Origin: a virus
Direction: 5' to 3' (one strand)
DNA: 64,000 nucleotides
Virus record (IMG/VR): IMGVR_UViG_3300042397_001782
Span: 55,981 to 119,980 of that record
A program made the position numbers and the translations under genes. Numbering within the stretch: the first letter of the stretch is position 1; each line of letters starts with the position of its first letter. Below are positions 1-6,938 of this stretch, piece after piece. The notes beneath the pieces are model-generated. The model saw nothing but the letters and a program-made list of their open reading frames with translations, was not told where the DNA came from and searched no databases.

Positions 1-120
1 CTCCGATATACTACAGAATAGTTTTTTACTCGTATGAGTAGAAAATTTACAATACTCCTTTATAATAGCTTTTTTTTCTGCCTCTGTATAGGCAAATGGT
101 TTGATTTTTCCTACTTTCAT
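1..120 (-). CDS. Hypothetical protein, N-terminal part only
   Basis: A leftward frame opens with ATG at 120 (MKVGKIKPFAYTEAEKK...) and stays open for 40 codons to the left edge, so only the N-terminus is visible. It is Lys-rich and probably soluble. It starts 9 nt after the stop of the gene at 129-383 and is read in the same direction, so it is probably in the same leftward operon. The protein is not recognised. The tight spacing and the absence of stops make a real gene likely. Confidence 0.55.
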   Translation of the reverse strand, partial: MKVGKIKPFAYTEAEKKAIIKEYCKFSTHTSKKLFCSISE

Positions 121-128
121 TTAATTAT

Positions 129-383
129 TTATTTAGTGGCGTTATTAATTACTTTCTCAATTCTGACTAATAGCCACAACGGCATATCATTCCAGTTATC
201 TTTTCTTTGATAATACTCCTGTATTTCCTTTAGTAGTTCTAATTTTTCATCTTCGGGATTATGTTTATCTAAATAGTCTCTTAAATCTGATTTTAAATTA
301 TACAATAATTCATCTTCATCTTTATCATTATAGGTGGATGATTGGTATATATTAAATAGTTCGCTATATTGTGTCTCTGTCAT
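129..383 (-). CDS. Hypothetical acidic protein, 84 aa
   Basis: ATG start; the residues around 20-60 are strongly charged and look helical (many Asp, Glu and Lys in alternation), followed by a short hydrophobic stretch (MPLWLLVRIEKVI). No catalytic motif, signal peptide or membrane span is seen. It lies in the leftward series with short A/T-rich gaps and a leader like that of its neighbours (ttttatgattttaaa just upstream when read on the top strand). The function is not recognised. Confidence 0.6.
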   Translation of the reverse strand: MTETQYSELFNIYQSSTYNDKDEDELLYNLKSDLRDYLDKHNPEDEKLELLKEIQEYYQRKDNWNDMPLWLLVRIEKVINNATK

Positions 384-409
384 TTTTTATGATTTTAAAT
401 TGTTATAAA

Positions 410-565
410 TTAGTTTAATTTGCCAAATATTTTCTTATAGATAGCATTCAAACTTGTTGCACTATATTGTCTTTGATCCTTTTTGGCTATATAAGTTCCA
501 TTCATTCCTAGAGTAATTGAATATCCGTTTTTTGATAGTTTTTTTCTTATTGATTCAGTTGTCAT
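410..565 (-). CDS. Hypothetical basic small protein, 51 aa
   Basis: A short leftward frame from ATG 565 to TAA 410 fills the gap between its neighbours. The product begins MTTESIRKKLSKNGYSI and is basic (about ten Lys/Arg), with the segment SATSLNAIYKKIFGK near the end. The sequence before the start (top-strand gtcattttttatgatttttaaa) closely matches the leader of the gene ending at 383, which supports the start. A small nucleic-acid-binding protein is possible, but nothing proves it. Confidence 0.6.
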   Translation of the reverse strand: MTTESIRKKLSKNGYSITLGMNGTYIAKKDQRQYSATSLNAIYKKIFGKLN

Positions 566-596
566 TTTTTATGATTTTTAAAGTGTTATAAATTTT

Positions 597-962
597 TTAT
601 ATAGTAGCCTCAGTCAGTTCGTGAATAGTCAAAAAGATATTATTCGCATATAATTCTAATTTGTCTTTTTTCCATAGTTCTATATCTTCTTCACTTGCTT
701 CACTATTTTCATTGTCCACTAGTACGCTATAGTGTAAGGTATTTTTTGAAGTGTTTATTCCTTCTTCGTGGTCTATATGTGCATAATCAAAATTAAATTT
801 GTAATATAGTTCGTATTCAAAATATTTTTGAATAGCTTCTTTTGTAGTTTCTGAATTGATTATTTTACTTTTTAAGGAATAGCCGTTTACATAGTCGGTT
901 TCGCCCTCGTTATAGCTATCTTTGAAAATTTCGTGGGTACTTGAAATGATAAATTTTTTCAT
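597..962 (-). CDS. Hypothetical acidic protein, 121 aa
   Basis: ATG at 962 begins MKKFIISSTHEIFKDSYN. The protein is acidic in the middle (NSEASEEDIELWKKDKLELY) and aromatic-rich, with no membrane segment. The mixed strand/helix appearance would suit a small alpha/beta protein acting on a phage or host partner. It lies downstream of a terminator-like hairpin at 992-1013, so it may have its own promoter or depend on read-through. The family is not recognised. Confidence 0.65.
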   Translation of the reverse strand: MKKFIISSTHEIFKDSYNEGETDYVNGYSLKSKIINSETTKEAIQKYFEYELYYKFNFDYAHIDHEEGINTSKNTLHYSVLVDNENSEASEEDIELWKKDKLELYANNIFLTIHELTEATI

Positions 963-983
963 TGGTTTACTTTTTTAAGATAT

Positions 984-1013
984 TAATAAAACGGGCGTTT
1001 TTAGGCACGCCCG
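984..1013 (-). terminator. Rho-independent terminator of the 281-aa gene
   Basis: Read leftward, a 7-bp perfect stem (CGGGCGT with ACGCCCG, positions 1013-1007 and 998-992) with an 8-nt loop is followed by TTTTATTA. It sits 17 nt after the stop codon at 1030, where the leftward gene 1030-1875 ends. Confidence 0.75.
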
Positions 1014-1029
1014 AAGCCTCTGTAATTAA

Positions 1030-1875
1030 TTAAAAATGTTTTTTTGCTAATTGGTTAAGGTATGCAATTTCAAACGTATGGCACCCGATTTTAATTATTT
1101 TTTTGTCTATATAGTTTATGGAGTAGTCTAGGACACTATCGCCCACCTTTAATATATTTTTTTCTAAACATTCATAAAACTTTTTAGCAATTACGAAAGG
1201 AATTTCAACTCTCTGCGTAGTTTCAAAACGATTTTTTTCTGTGTTATACCTCAAAAAGTCTCTATCCAGTCTTTTATATAGATAGTTAGTTTCGAAATTA
1301 TACCACTTTGTCAACTCTTTTTTAAGTAATTTTTTGGCTTCTGCTAGTTTCTTTTTTGCTTCTGTTTTTTGTAGTTCGGATATTTTACTACTAAACTCTA
1401 AAAACTCGTTTTTATTTTGTACGTTTAGGGCTTCTGCAAGAGTTAAAGGCGTTTCAATCTCAAAAAATTGTACATACTTATCAACTTGACTTTTGATATT
1501 ATTTAATTGGTTTATATAAATTTCGGGTTTTTTTGCCTTTAATAGGCTACGCCCTATATTTTTAGCCTCATTTAGCCACGTTTTAAAGTTTTCCTCGTGG
1601 TCTGTTAAATGATAACAATAAATTTTGTCTATATGACTACTTGCACCCCTTACAATACTAATCTGCTTAGAGGTGGTGTTGCTATAAGATCTTAAAGTGA
1701 AAAGTATTTTATTTTCCCCTCCCCGCTCTATATGTTTAGCAATTGGAAAATGACTCCCGTACGAGTATATCGTATCATTGTGGAAATAAAAATTATTTGT
1801 TGGTGTACGGGCTTCGTTTTGTAATTTATTTGCCCATAGGTGTGCTACTTGTTGTTTATTTACTACTTTTTTCAT
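1030..1875 (-). CDS. Conserved phage protein of unknown function, 281 aa
   Basis: ATG start (MKKVVNKQQVAHLWANKLQNEART). The first 100 residues carry a pattern I recall from other phage proteins: an N-terminal HLWAN, then NFYFHNDTIYSYGSHFPIA, then a LRSYSNTTSKQIS...RGASSH stretch. Residues about 125-190 are a long charged helix or coiled coil rich in Lys, Glu and Ala. There are no obvious catalytic residues and no membrane segment. A terminator-like hairpin follows, and a TATCTTTG box lies 36 nt upstream, so it is probably its own transcription unit. The function is unknown. Confidence 0.75.
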   Translation of the reverse strand: MKKVVNKQQVAHLWANKLQNEARTPTNNFYFHNDTIYSYGSHFPIAKHIERGGENKILFTLRSYSNTTSKQISIVRGASSHIDKIYCYHLTDHEENFKTWLNEAKNIGRSLLKAKKPEIYINQLNNIKSQVDKYVQFFEIETPLTLAEALNVQNKNEFLEFSSKISELQKTEAKKKLAEAKKLLKKELTKWYNFETNYLYKRLDRDFLRYNTEKNRFETTQRVEIPFVIAKKFYECLEKNILKVGDSVLDYSINYIDKKIIKIGCHTFEIAYLNQLAKKHF

Positions 1876-1907
1876 ATTGTTACTTTTTTAAAGATTTTAA
1901 AATAATA

Positions 1908-1938
1908 GGGCAAAGATATAGTTTTTTAATCTTTGCCC
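1908..1938 (-). promoter_or_regulatory. Promoter -7 box within a perfect 10-bp inverted repeat
   Basis: Leftward, TATCTTTG (complement of 1911-1918) matches the Bacteroidota -7 consensus TAnnTTTG and points at the gene starting at 1875. The box is embedded in an inverted repeat: GGGCAAAGAT (1908-1917) and ATCTTTGCCC (1929-1938) with an 11-nt spacer. The repeat also lies just after the end of the upstream gene (stop at 1957) and could act as its terminator. No good -33 TTG is seen at the usual spacing. Confidence 0.55.
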
Positions 1939-1956
1939 CTGTTAATAGTTGTTAAT

Positions 1957-2628
1957 TTAAGACTTTTTAGCTATGGTATAAACATCAAAAGTTTTTCCCG
2001 ATGCTATTGTTTTGAACTCATAGCCTAATTTTTCAAATATTCTAGGATAGCACGAAACGCCAACGCCTCCCTCAATACTCGGAGTTATTCCGTAGCCACT
2101 ACCATAGCCGAAAATATCCCTATTTTCTTTGTCTAAATTATCATTCTTTATTGAATATAGGGGCTTTAATACCTCATTAATTTGATTCAGACAATTAGCC
2201 ACAGACGTACTTTGTTTATCGTACCCGCACCCGCTTACACTACCCGAAAATACTTTGTTTGTTCTCGTATTGCCTTCTATATCTTTGTAGCTATAAACAC
2301 ACTCAGCCGATGGGTTCATTCCCCACGTTTTAGATTTTTTCCACTCTATCAATATTTGAGCCTCGATAAATTCCCCCGCCTTGCCAATGGTTAAGACTTG
2401 ATTAACTTGTCTCTCTATGCTCTTAAATACTTGCTTTTCTTTACGCTTGATTAAATAGGCTTTAGCCTCCTCTAGCGTTGATTCTTTTAGGCTTTTTCCC
2501 TTTGGGAGTAGATTATTATAGTACCAAATGTCAAGGTCTTGCACCTCGTTAATTTTTTCTAGGTCTGTGATAAAATCGGTTAACCTTGTTTTTTCTTTTG
2601 CCTCTATGGCTTTTATTATATTTCTCAT
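1957..2628 (-). CDS. Conserved hypothetical protein, 223 aa
   Basis: ATG at 2628 (MRNIIKAIEAKEKTRL). The N-terminal 90 residues are helical and charged. The C-terminal part holds a dense set of small and aromatic motifs: WKKSKTWGMNPSAE, SGSVSGCGYDKQST, FGYGSGYGITPSIEGGVGVSCYPRIFEKLGYEF and SGKTFDVYTI. I recall this motif set from conserved hypothetical proteins of Bacteroidetes phages and mobile elements, without an assigned function. The three Cys (GCGYD, ANCLNQ, VSCYP) and the Gly-rich patches suggest a compact binding fold. It is read leftward from the divergent region. Confidence 0.75.
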   Translation of the reverse strand: MRNIIKAIEAKEKTRLTDFITDLEKINEVQDLDIWYYNNLLPKGKSLKESTLEEAKAYLIKRKEKQVFKSIERQVNQVLTIGKAGEFIEAQILIEWKKSKTWGMNPSAECVYSYKDIEGNTRTNKVFSGSVSGCGYDKQSTSVANCLNQINEVLKPLYSIKNDNLDKENRDIFGYGSGYGITPSIEGGVGVSCYPRIFEKLGYEFKTIASGKTFDVYTIAKKS

Positions 2629-2689
2629 TCTATCCCGTTTATTTATTCAGTTTTGACGGGTTACTGGGTTTTTAATTTAAAGATATTAA

Positions 2690-2854
2690 TTATTTATTAT
2701 TTTGTTTTATTCCTGTTATACACTCTATATAGTTTTTTGTTGGCTTACCCTTACAAGCCTCCATAGCGTTTCTATATTCTATTTGTTTAAATAGATACAT
2801 CATCGAACATAACGCTAAAAAGAATAGTATTGTTTTTATTATGTCTTTTTTCAT
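2690..2854 (-). CDS. Small single-pass membrane protein, 54 aa
   Basis: The chosen start is ATG at 2854 (MKKDIIKTILFFLALCSMMYLF). An in-frame ATG at 2902 is rejected because it lies between the -33 and -7 boxes of the promoter at 2889-2918, upstream of the likely transcript start. Residues about 6-22 form one hydrophobic helix, followed by a charged tail with a Cys pair (EACKGKPTKNYIECITG) that could form a disulfide outside the inner membrane. It is the first gene of the leftward transcript, a position typical of early host-interaction genes. The function is unknown. Confidence 0.6.
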   Translation of the reverse strand: MKKDIIKTILFFLALCSMMYLFKQIEYRNAMEACKGKPTKNYIECITGIKQNNK

Positions 2855-2888
2855 ATTGATTATATTTATTTGGTTATGAATTATAGTG

Positions 2889-2918
2889 CAAAGATAGTAC
2901 ATATACAGAACTTGTCAA
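2889..2918 (-). promoter_or_regulatory. Bacteroidota-type promoter, leftward
   Basis: Read leftward: TTG (complement of 2916-2918), 19-nt spacer, TATCTTTG (complement of 2889-2896). Both boxes match the Bacteroidota housekeeping consensus. It faces the leftward gene cluster; the expected transcript start is near 2882. Confidence 0.75.
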
Positions 2919-3489
2919 GCCCCCTAGACGTTAAAGATTGTAAAAAGATATTAATAAATGTAAACTAAAAGATCGCCCCTTTCTTAACACAATTTAACGA
3001 AACCACGCATATAACATTCTAAACTAAATACCCCCAATTATCTTGTTAAACTTTGTTAATGTTTCAGAGATCTATAATAGTATTTTGCTATATCTAAGCT
3101 ACTAGGATATTGATATGTAAATAGGCTTTAATGGGTGGATAGGGGCGAGAGTGGGTATAATAGGTCACTTACCCTTACCCACCAGAAAATAATCGCTTAG
3201 AACGCCTCTAATGAGATAATGTATAAATATATTCGGACAAATTTGTCTTTTTTTCCTACTGCTAGTTGCACTCCTCCCGTTTTCCCGCCCCTACTTTGCC
3301 CCTCCTCTGTACTTTGCACCCTGTCCGCCCTACTTTGTCCCGCCCTCAATATCCCGCCCCTGTATTGTGCGGGGATATGTAGCCACCCCACCCTATATAT
3401 ATTATTCTATTAGAACTCCCCTCCCCCCTCCGCCCTATGTATATACCCCGCCCTATATATACCCGCCTATGGATATTCTGTATACTAGT

Positions 3490-3553
3490 AGATAGACAGA
3501 CAGACAGACTAGACAGACAGAGAAACCCTAGAGACTATAGACTAGAGACTAGT
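3490..3553. repeat. GACA and AGACTA short tandem repeats
   Basis: ATAGACAGACAGACAGACT is followed by AGACAGACAG and then by several copies of AGACTA/GAGACTAG up to about 3553. This low-complexity tract lies within the C-rich half of the divergent region. Open frames crossing it look like composition artefacts. Confidence 0.7.
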
Positions 3554-3943
3554 CCACCACCACCCGCCCCCAGTCCACAGACTAGGCACAACGCCCACGC
3601 CCTAGAGATATTCCCCAAAACTATTTCTCGCTAATGGAAAACCGAGTTTTTGGAATTTATGGGAGGGTATTTGAAAATTGGGTCATGCATACGGGCTATG
3701 TTATTGATACACCCCACTTTTCATTCTCACATAACATACGGGGGGATAGTTTTTTTGTTCTACTGGGGGGGATATGATTTTGGGTAGGGCTAAAAAAATT
3801 TTAGGGGGGTGGGGGGTGTATAAAAAATAAAAAATTAGGGGGAGATTTTCGGGGGTTTGGTTATAGGTAAAACTTGCATATAAATAATTAAAGAAGCGTT
3901 AAAAAAAGTACCTAGGAAAATCAAGGGTTCCGAGAGGGTGAAA

Positions 3944-3982
3944 GTACATTTTTGTACTTTTCGTGTACATTTTTGTACTTTT
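3944..3982. repeat. Two 18-bp direct repeats, each with an internal palindrome
   Basis: GTACATTTTTGTACTTTT occurs at 3944-3961 and again at 3965-3982, a period of 21 bp (two helical turns). Each copy holds a near-palindrome (GTACA, TTTT spacer, TGTAC). About 10 nt further on, AAACCC (3992-3997) can pair with GGGTTT (4014-4019), followed by a T run to 4021. Tandem palindromic sites upstream of the promoter at 4077-4106 suit operator or iteron sites; this is inference. Confidence 0.6.
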
Positions 3983-4076
3983 GACCCGCTGAAACCCGCA
4001 TTTCTTCGTTGAGGGGTTTTTGGAAAAGGGTGTGATAAATGTGTAAAATAAATTCTTTCTAATAGAAAAATAATTC

Positions 4077-4106
4077 TTGCTATTTGTATAAAAGTTTGTA
4101 TCTTTG
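4077..4106 (+). promoter_or_regulatory. Bacteroidota-type promoter, rightward
   Basis: TTG (4077-4079), a 19-nt spacer, then TATCTTTG (4099-4106). The expected transcript start is near 4113, ten nt before the ATG at 4123. This leaves no room for an earlier start codon and fixes the start of the next gene. Confidence 0.8.
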
Positions 4107-4122
4107 CAGAAATATTAAAAAT

Positions 4123-4551
4123 ATGAAAAAATTAGAAATAGGAACTAGAGTATTTGATATTAGATGGGGGTGGGGAGAAGTTGTAGAATATAGGGAAGAT
4201 TTTAATGAAATTTCCTATCCTATTATTGTTAGGTTTGATGGAAAGGGAATAAGTACATACACTCTAAGTGGGGTACATAGTATGGGGGATTCATCTCCTC
4301 TATTATCTCTTACAGAATATTCTTTAGAGAACGGGGGCTTCACTGATATAAGTGAGTGGGGTAAGCCTAAGGTGGGGGATTTGGGGTATTTCTGGAATTA
4401 TGAGACTAAATCTTTTGTATTCTATTCTAAGCTAATAGGTATTGATAGTTCTTCCACATACAAATATACTATGGCAGATAGTACTGATTGGACATATTTT
4501 AGCAAAGAAGTTCCAGAATGGTTTTTAGATAAAATAAATAAACAAATATAA
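4123..4551 (+). CDS. Hypothetical protein with KOW/Tudor-like N-terminus, 142 aa
   Basis: ATG at 4123 begins MKKLEIGTRVFDIRWGWGEVVEY. A longer frame opening with TTG at 4084 is rejected because that codon overlaps the promoter. Residues about 6-50 (GTRVFD, GWGEVVEY, YPIIVRFDGKGISTYTLSG) resemble the small beta-barrel pattern of phage proteins that begin with a GxxVFD...GxG...VxFD motif, a KOW- or Tudor-like fold. The rest is aromatic and soluble. As the first rightward gene after the divergent region it is probably expressed early. The function is unknown. Confidence 0.65.
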   Translation: MKKLEIGTRVFDIRWGWGEVVEYREDFNEISYPIIVRFDGKGISTYTLSGVHSMGDSSPLLSLTEYSLENGGFTDISEWGKPKVGDLGYFWNYETKSFVFYSKLIGIDSSSTYKYTMADSTDWTYFSKEVPEWFLDKINKQI

Positions 4552-4620
4552 AACAATTAGTTATGACGGTTGATATAGTGGAAATAGATGTATTAGGAGG
4601 ATAGAAAATAAATATATTGT

Positions 4621-5142
4621 ATGTACGAGAAGGTAATTAAATTAAAACATAACGAAAGGGCTGCTAAGATAGACTTAGACACTGGAGAAGTGGCAGAAGT
4701 GGCAGTGCATAATAGGGAAAAAAAGCAGCCAAAGGACCCTTCTATGAATTTCTTTATCAGTACTGAGAGTTATTCTAGATTTTTTACAAAGGCTTGGCAA
4801 TTATTAGAGACTCAAACCACTGATACAGAGTTTAAAGTGGCTTATAAGATGTCTATGATGGCTCATGCCTATACAAATAGTTTAGAACCATTAAGACCAG
4901 AGAGTACAATGAAGGAATTATCGGAGTTTTTCAATGTTGATAGGAGAAAAATACAGAATATAATTGAAAAATTATTTAAATTAGGGGTGATAGGAAAGTT
5001 TCAGGTGTATGATAGGTTTGAAAATCATCATAACTACTGGGTATTCAACCCTTATTTGTCTTTTAATGGAAAAATAATTAAAAAAGACGTACAAAGTTTA
5101 TTTAATAACACGCACTATGCGGCACTATCCCCTATTTTATAA
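4621..5142 (+). CDS. RepL-like winged-helix protein, probable replication initiator or regulator
   Basis: 173 aa. The N-terminus is charged. Residues about 75-125 (TDTEFKVAYKMSMMAHAYTN...STMKELSEFFNVDRRKIQNIIEKLFKLGVIGKF) read as a helix-turn-helix/winged-helix domain. The C-terminus (NYWVFNPYLSFNGKIIKKDVQSLFNNTHYA) resembles the end of RepL-type plasmid replication proteins, where NP(Y/F)...G precedes a short helix. Such proteins bind an origin or act as regulators. Its place about 640 bp from a repeat pair and a skew switch suits origin binding, but a transcription regulator is an equal option. The start is the ATG at 4621; a 13-codon frame (4563-4604) lies upstream and was not called. Confidence 0.6.
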   Translation: MYEKVIKLKHNERAAKIDLDTGEVAEVAVHNREKKQPKDPSMNFFISTESYSRFFTKAWQLLETQTTDTEFKVAYKMSMMAHAYTNSLEPLRPESTMKELSEFFNVDRRKIQNIIEKLFKLGVIGKFQVYDRFENHHNYWVFNPYLSFNGKIIKKDVQSLFNNTHYAALSPIL

Positions 5143-5158
5143 ATAAATTAACATAACA

Positions 5159-5482
5159 ATGAGTGTAAGAGTTATCTGTATTGACGAAAAGAATAAGCCA
5201 AAGGAAATCCCAGCAAGTAAATGGGTGAAAGAACAAGAACTCTATCATATTCTAATGATATTCTATTCCATTCCCTCTAAAACAATGGCATACACTTTGG
5301 AAGAAATAGATCTTGACGAATCCTGTGCTCCTTATGGAGTATTTGATGCTAAAAGATTTGCCATACATCAGGATGATTTAGAGGAATTTATAGAACTTGC
5401 TAAAAATTGCACAGAGTTAAATGATATTGAGATAAAGGAATTAATTGAACAAGAAGAATTTGAAATAATAGAAAATGAATAA
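5159..5482 (+). CDS. Hypothetical acidic protein, 107 aa
   Basis: ATG start (MSVRVICIDEKNKPKEIPASKWVKE) 16 nt after the RepL-like gene. The first 25 residues look like a beta hairpin of the kind seen in small phage proteins (VRVICIDEKNKPKEIPASKWV). The C-terminal half is a run of acidic helices (LIEQEEFEIIENE). No catalytic motif or membrane span is seen. It overlaps the next gene by 8 nt, so translation is probably coupled. Confidence 0.65.
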   Translation: MSVRVICIDEKNKPKEIPASKWVKEQELYHILMIFYSIPSKTMAYTLEEIDLDESCAPYGVFDAKRFAIHQDDLEEFIELAKNCTELNDIEIKELIEQEEFEIIENE

Positions 5483-5654
5483 CATAGCATATTGTATAGG
5501 GGGTATTCTCATTATATTGAAGGCATTAGGATATATACAAGATTTGTCTTGGTGGTGGTGTACGTTTCCTTTTTGGATAGAAATAGTTTCTATAATTGTT
5601 GTTGTGGGAGTTATTAATGTAATGGGAATATTAAAAGAATTTTTTAATTCATAA
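5475..5654 (+). CDS. Small two-segment membrane protein, 59 aa
   Basis: ATG at 5475 lies inside the end of the previous gene (8-nt overlap) and the frame runs to TAA at 5652-5654. The product begins MNNIAYCIGGILIILKALGYI, followed by a Trp-rich turn (DLSWWWCTFPFWIE) and a second hydrophobic run (IVSIIVVVGVINVMGIL). The pattern of a Trp-rich loop between two hydrophobic segments is common in small phage inner-membrane proteins. The function is unknown. The next gene begins 4 nt after its stop. Confidence 0.7.
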   Translation: MNNIAYCIGGILIILKALGYIQDLSWWWCTFPFWIEIVSIIVVVGVINVMGILKEFFNS

Positions 5655-5658
5655 GGAC

Positions 5659-5886
5659 ATGGAGTTTGAGATAGATTTCAATAGACACAATAATGATAGA
5701 TTTCTAATTGATAGATTAGGTGCTTGGGTGGATAGATATGATGATTTTGACGCTATTAAGATAGAAATAAAAGACTTAGAGGAATTAGAAATGCTTTTAG
5801 CAAAAGTAAATCACTGTTTAGGAGGGGAGTATTCTGCAATAGTTTCTTTCGATCCTCCCGCTATATTCTTAGATGACAAAGTTTAA
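5659..5886 (+). CDS. Hypothetical acidic protein, 75 aa
   Basis: ATG at 5659 with GGAC just before it. The product is rich in Asp, Asn and Ile (MEFEIDFNRHNNDRFLIDRLG...), with a helix around residues 35-55 (IKIEIKDLEELEMLLAKVNHCLGG) and a hydrophobic end. It is soluble and shows no motif. It belongs to the tightly spaced rightward operon that begins at 4123. The function is not recognised. Confidence 0.6.
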   Translation: MEFEIDFNRHNNDRFLIDRLGAWVDRYDDFDAIKIEIKDLEELEMLLAKVNHCLGGEYSAIVSFDPPAIFLDDKV

Positions 5887-5910
5887 TCATTAAAATTAAA
5901 ATATAAAAAA

Positions 5911-6099
5911 ATGGCAGAAATAATTATTACAGACTTACAAGGAAATAAACAAACTATATCTTTTCCTGAAAAATTTAATATAGAGGTGGGGGAGTATAAA
6001 ACCACAGATGTCATCTCTAGGGAAACTTTTATTAGGAAGATTCAAGATTTAGTGTCTTTTTCTAACTTTTTAAATGAAAAAACTGTTTTTAAGGAGTGA
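5911..6099 (+). CDS. Hypothetical small protein, 62 aa
   Basis: ATG with an A-rich leader (aaatataaaaaaatg). The product (MAEIIITDLQGNKQTISFPEKFNIEVGEYKTTDV) begins like a small beta-rich domain and ends in a helix (RKIQDLVSFSNFLNEKTVFKE). There is no membrane segment. It ends with TGA, as do several genes here, consistent with the standard code. The function is unknown. Confidence 0.6.
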   Translation: MAEIIITDLQGNKQTISFPEKFNIEVGEYKTTDVISRETFIRKIQDLVSFSNFLNEKTVFKE

Positions 6100-6146
6100 T
6101 GGAACTTTTTTAAAATAATAATTGTTAAATAAAAAACACATACAAA

Positions 6147-6563
6147 ATGGGAGTATATAAACAAAGTATAAAAAAAGGCAAGAAAGAGTGCTTTATAGAA
6201 AGGGCTAGAGTATTACTAGCCACTAGAGGGCTATTACTTTCTGACAAGACCCTAGAGGTTTTATATTGGGTATTGTATTATAAAATAGACTACCCTGCAT
6301 TAGATGCTAATAATGTGGGAAAATTTAAGAATATGAATCAAATGCATGTAGTGATTGCAAAGCACATGCAAGTATTTTCTTCTTATATTGGGGCTTATAT
6401 AAATGATAGAATCATTCCTTTTAAGATTTTAAAGAAGACAGTTTCAATACCAGCAGATAGATTCTCTAAACCTAGGGTATTGGATTATGAAATACCTCAA
6501 TGGCTAGAAAAAATGTACAAAGATAAAGAATTTAAATTAGATATAAATTTTATATATGAATAA
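6147..6563 (+). CDS. Hypothetical basic protein, 138 aa
   Basis: ATG start (MGVYKQSIKKGKKECFIERARVLLATRG). The protein is basic and mainly helical, with LSDKTLEVLYWVLYYKIDYP near the N-terminus and a C-terminal segment ending DINFIYE. No catalytic motif is seen; a nucleic-acid-binding role is possible from charge alone. Its end overlaps the next gene by 8 nt, suggesting coupled expression. Confidence 0.65.
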   Translation: MGVYKQSIKKGKKECFIERARVLLATRGLLLSDKTLEVLYWVLYYKIDYPALDANNVGKFKNMNQMHVVIAKHMQVFSSYIGAYINDRIIPFKILKKTVSIPADRFSKPRVLDYEIPQWLEKMYKDKEFKLDINFIYE

Positions 6564-6747
6564 GAGCATTGTACAGATAATAAAAGAAATGAACTCTCCA
6601 TATAGAAAGCTTATGATAATGGATAATGCCACCTATGACATGCTTAAAAGAGAGCTAGGTATGGAATACTATGAGGAGCTAGTAAAATATAAAAACCTCA
6701 CAATAGCTATAAGCTTAGACGATAACTTAAAATTAATGTTAGTATGA
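6556..6747 (+). CDS. Hypothetical small protein, 63 aa
   Basis: ATG at 6556 overlaps the previous gene by 8 nt, and its stop overlaps the next start (ATGA arrangement at 6744). The product is MNKSIVQIIKEMNSPYRKLMIMDNATYDMLKREL..., helical, with a hydrophobic Leu/Ile-rich end. No motif is recognised. The nested overlaps on both sides are good support for a real gene. Confidence 0.6.
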   Translation: MNKSIVQIIKEMNSPYRKLMIMDNATYDMLKRELGMEYYEELVKYKNLTIAISLDDNLKLMLV

Positions 6748-6938
6748 TGGTGATATTGGCTGTAAAATTACTTTTAATCTTAACTTTTCTGCTCACCATG
6801 GCAGCTTTAAATATATTTTTTAAGGTAGAAGAAGACTGTGATTTTAATATAATGATTAAAAGAATAGCCAGAGACTTTTTAATTATATTGGTGCTATTTT
6901 GTTTCATATCCACCTTAGTGATTGCAAATGTCCAATAG
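6744..6938 (+). CDS. Small two-pass membrane protein, 64 aa
   Basis: The start overlaps the previous stop (ATGA). Residues about 3-24 (VILAVKLLLILTFLLTMAALNI) and 43-62 (FLIILVLFCFISTLVIANV) are hydrophobic helices separated by an acidic/basic loop (KVEEDCDFNIMIKRIARD). The size and topology would fit a holin, antiholin or small early membrane protein, but it lies far from the lysis cassette at 37906. It ends in TAG, overlapping the next gene. The function is unknown. Confidence 0.65.
   Translation: MMVILAVKLLLILTFLLTMAALNIFFKVEEDCDFNIMIKRIARDFLIILVLFCFISTLVIANVQ

Larger units (their letters stand above)
2919..4076. other. Divergent gene-free region with strand asymmetry; candidate origin or control region
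   Basis: This 1.16-kb stretch lies between leftward and rightward promoters and has no convincing gene. Its base composition differs strongly from the rest of the window. About 3240-3620 is C-rich on the top strand, with repeated CCGCCC-type blocks. About 3660-3860 is G-rich, with runs of five to seven G. A 6-bp stem (GTGGGT 3151-3156 with ACCCAC 3177-3182) and short GACA repeats also lie here. The C-to-G switch near 3640 coincides with divergent transcription and is close to the RepL-like gene. An origin or packaging-site role is inference. Confidence 0.5.

Noticed and set aside
3490-3553. CRISPR-like or telomere-like array
   Set aside because: Simple GACA/AGACTA repetition without spacers; a low-complexity tract.
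3219-3634. Open frames of about 65 codons on both strands in the C-rich tract
   Set aside because: Pro/Cys/Ser- or Arg/Gly-rich products reflect base composition; no leader, no spacing to neighbours, and both strands are open at once.
4084-4122. Earlier TTG start for the 142-aa gene
   Set aside because: It overlaps the spacer and -7 box of the promoter at 4077-4106, so it would not be transcribed.
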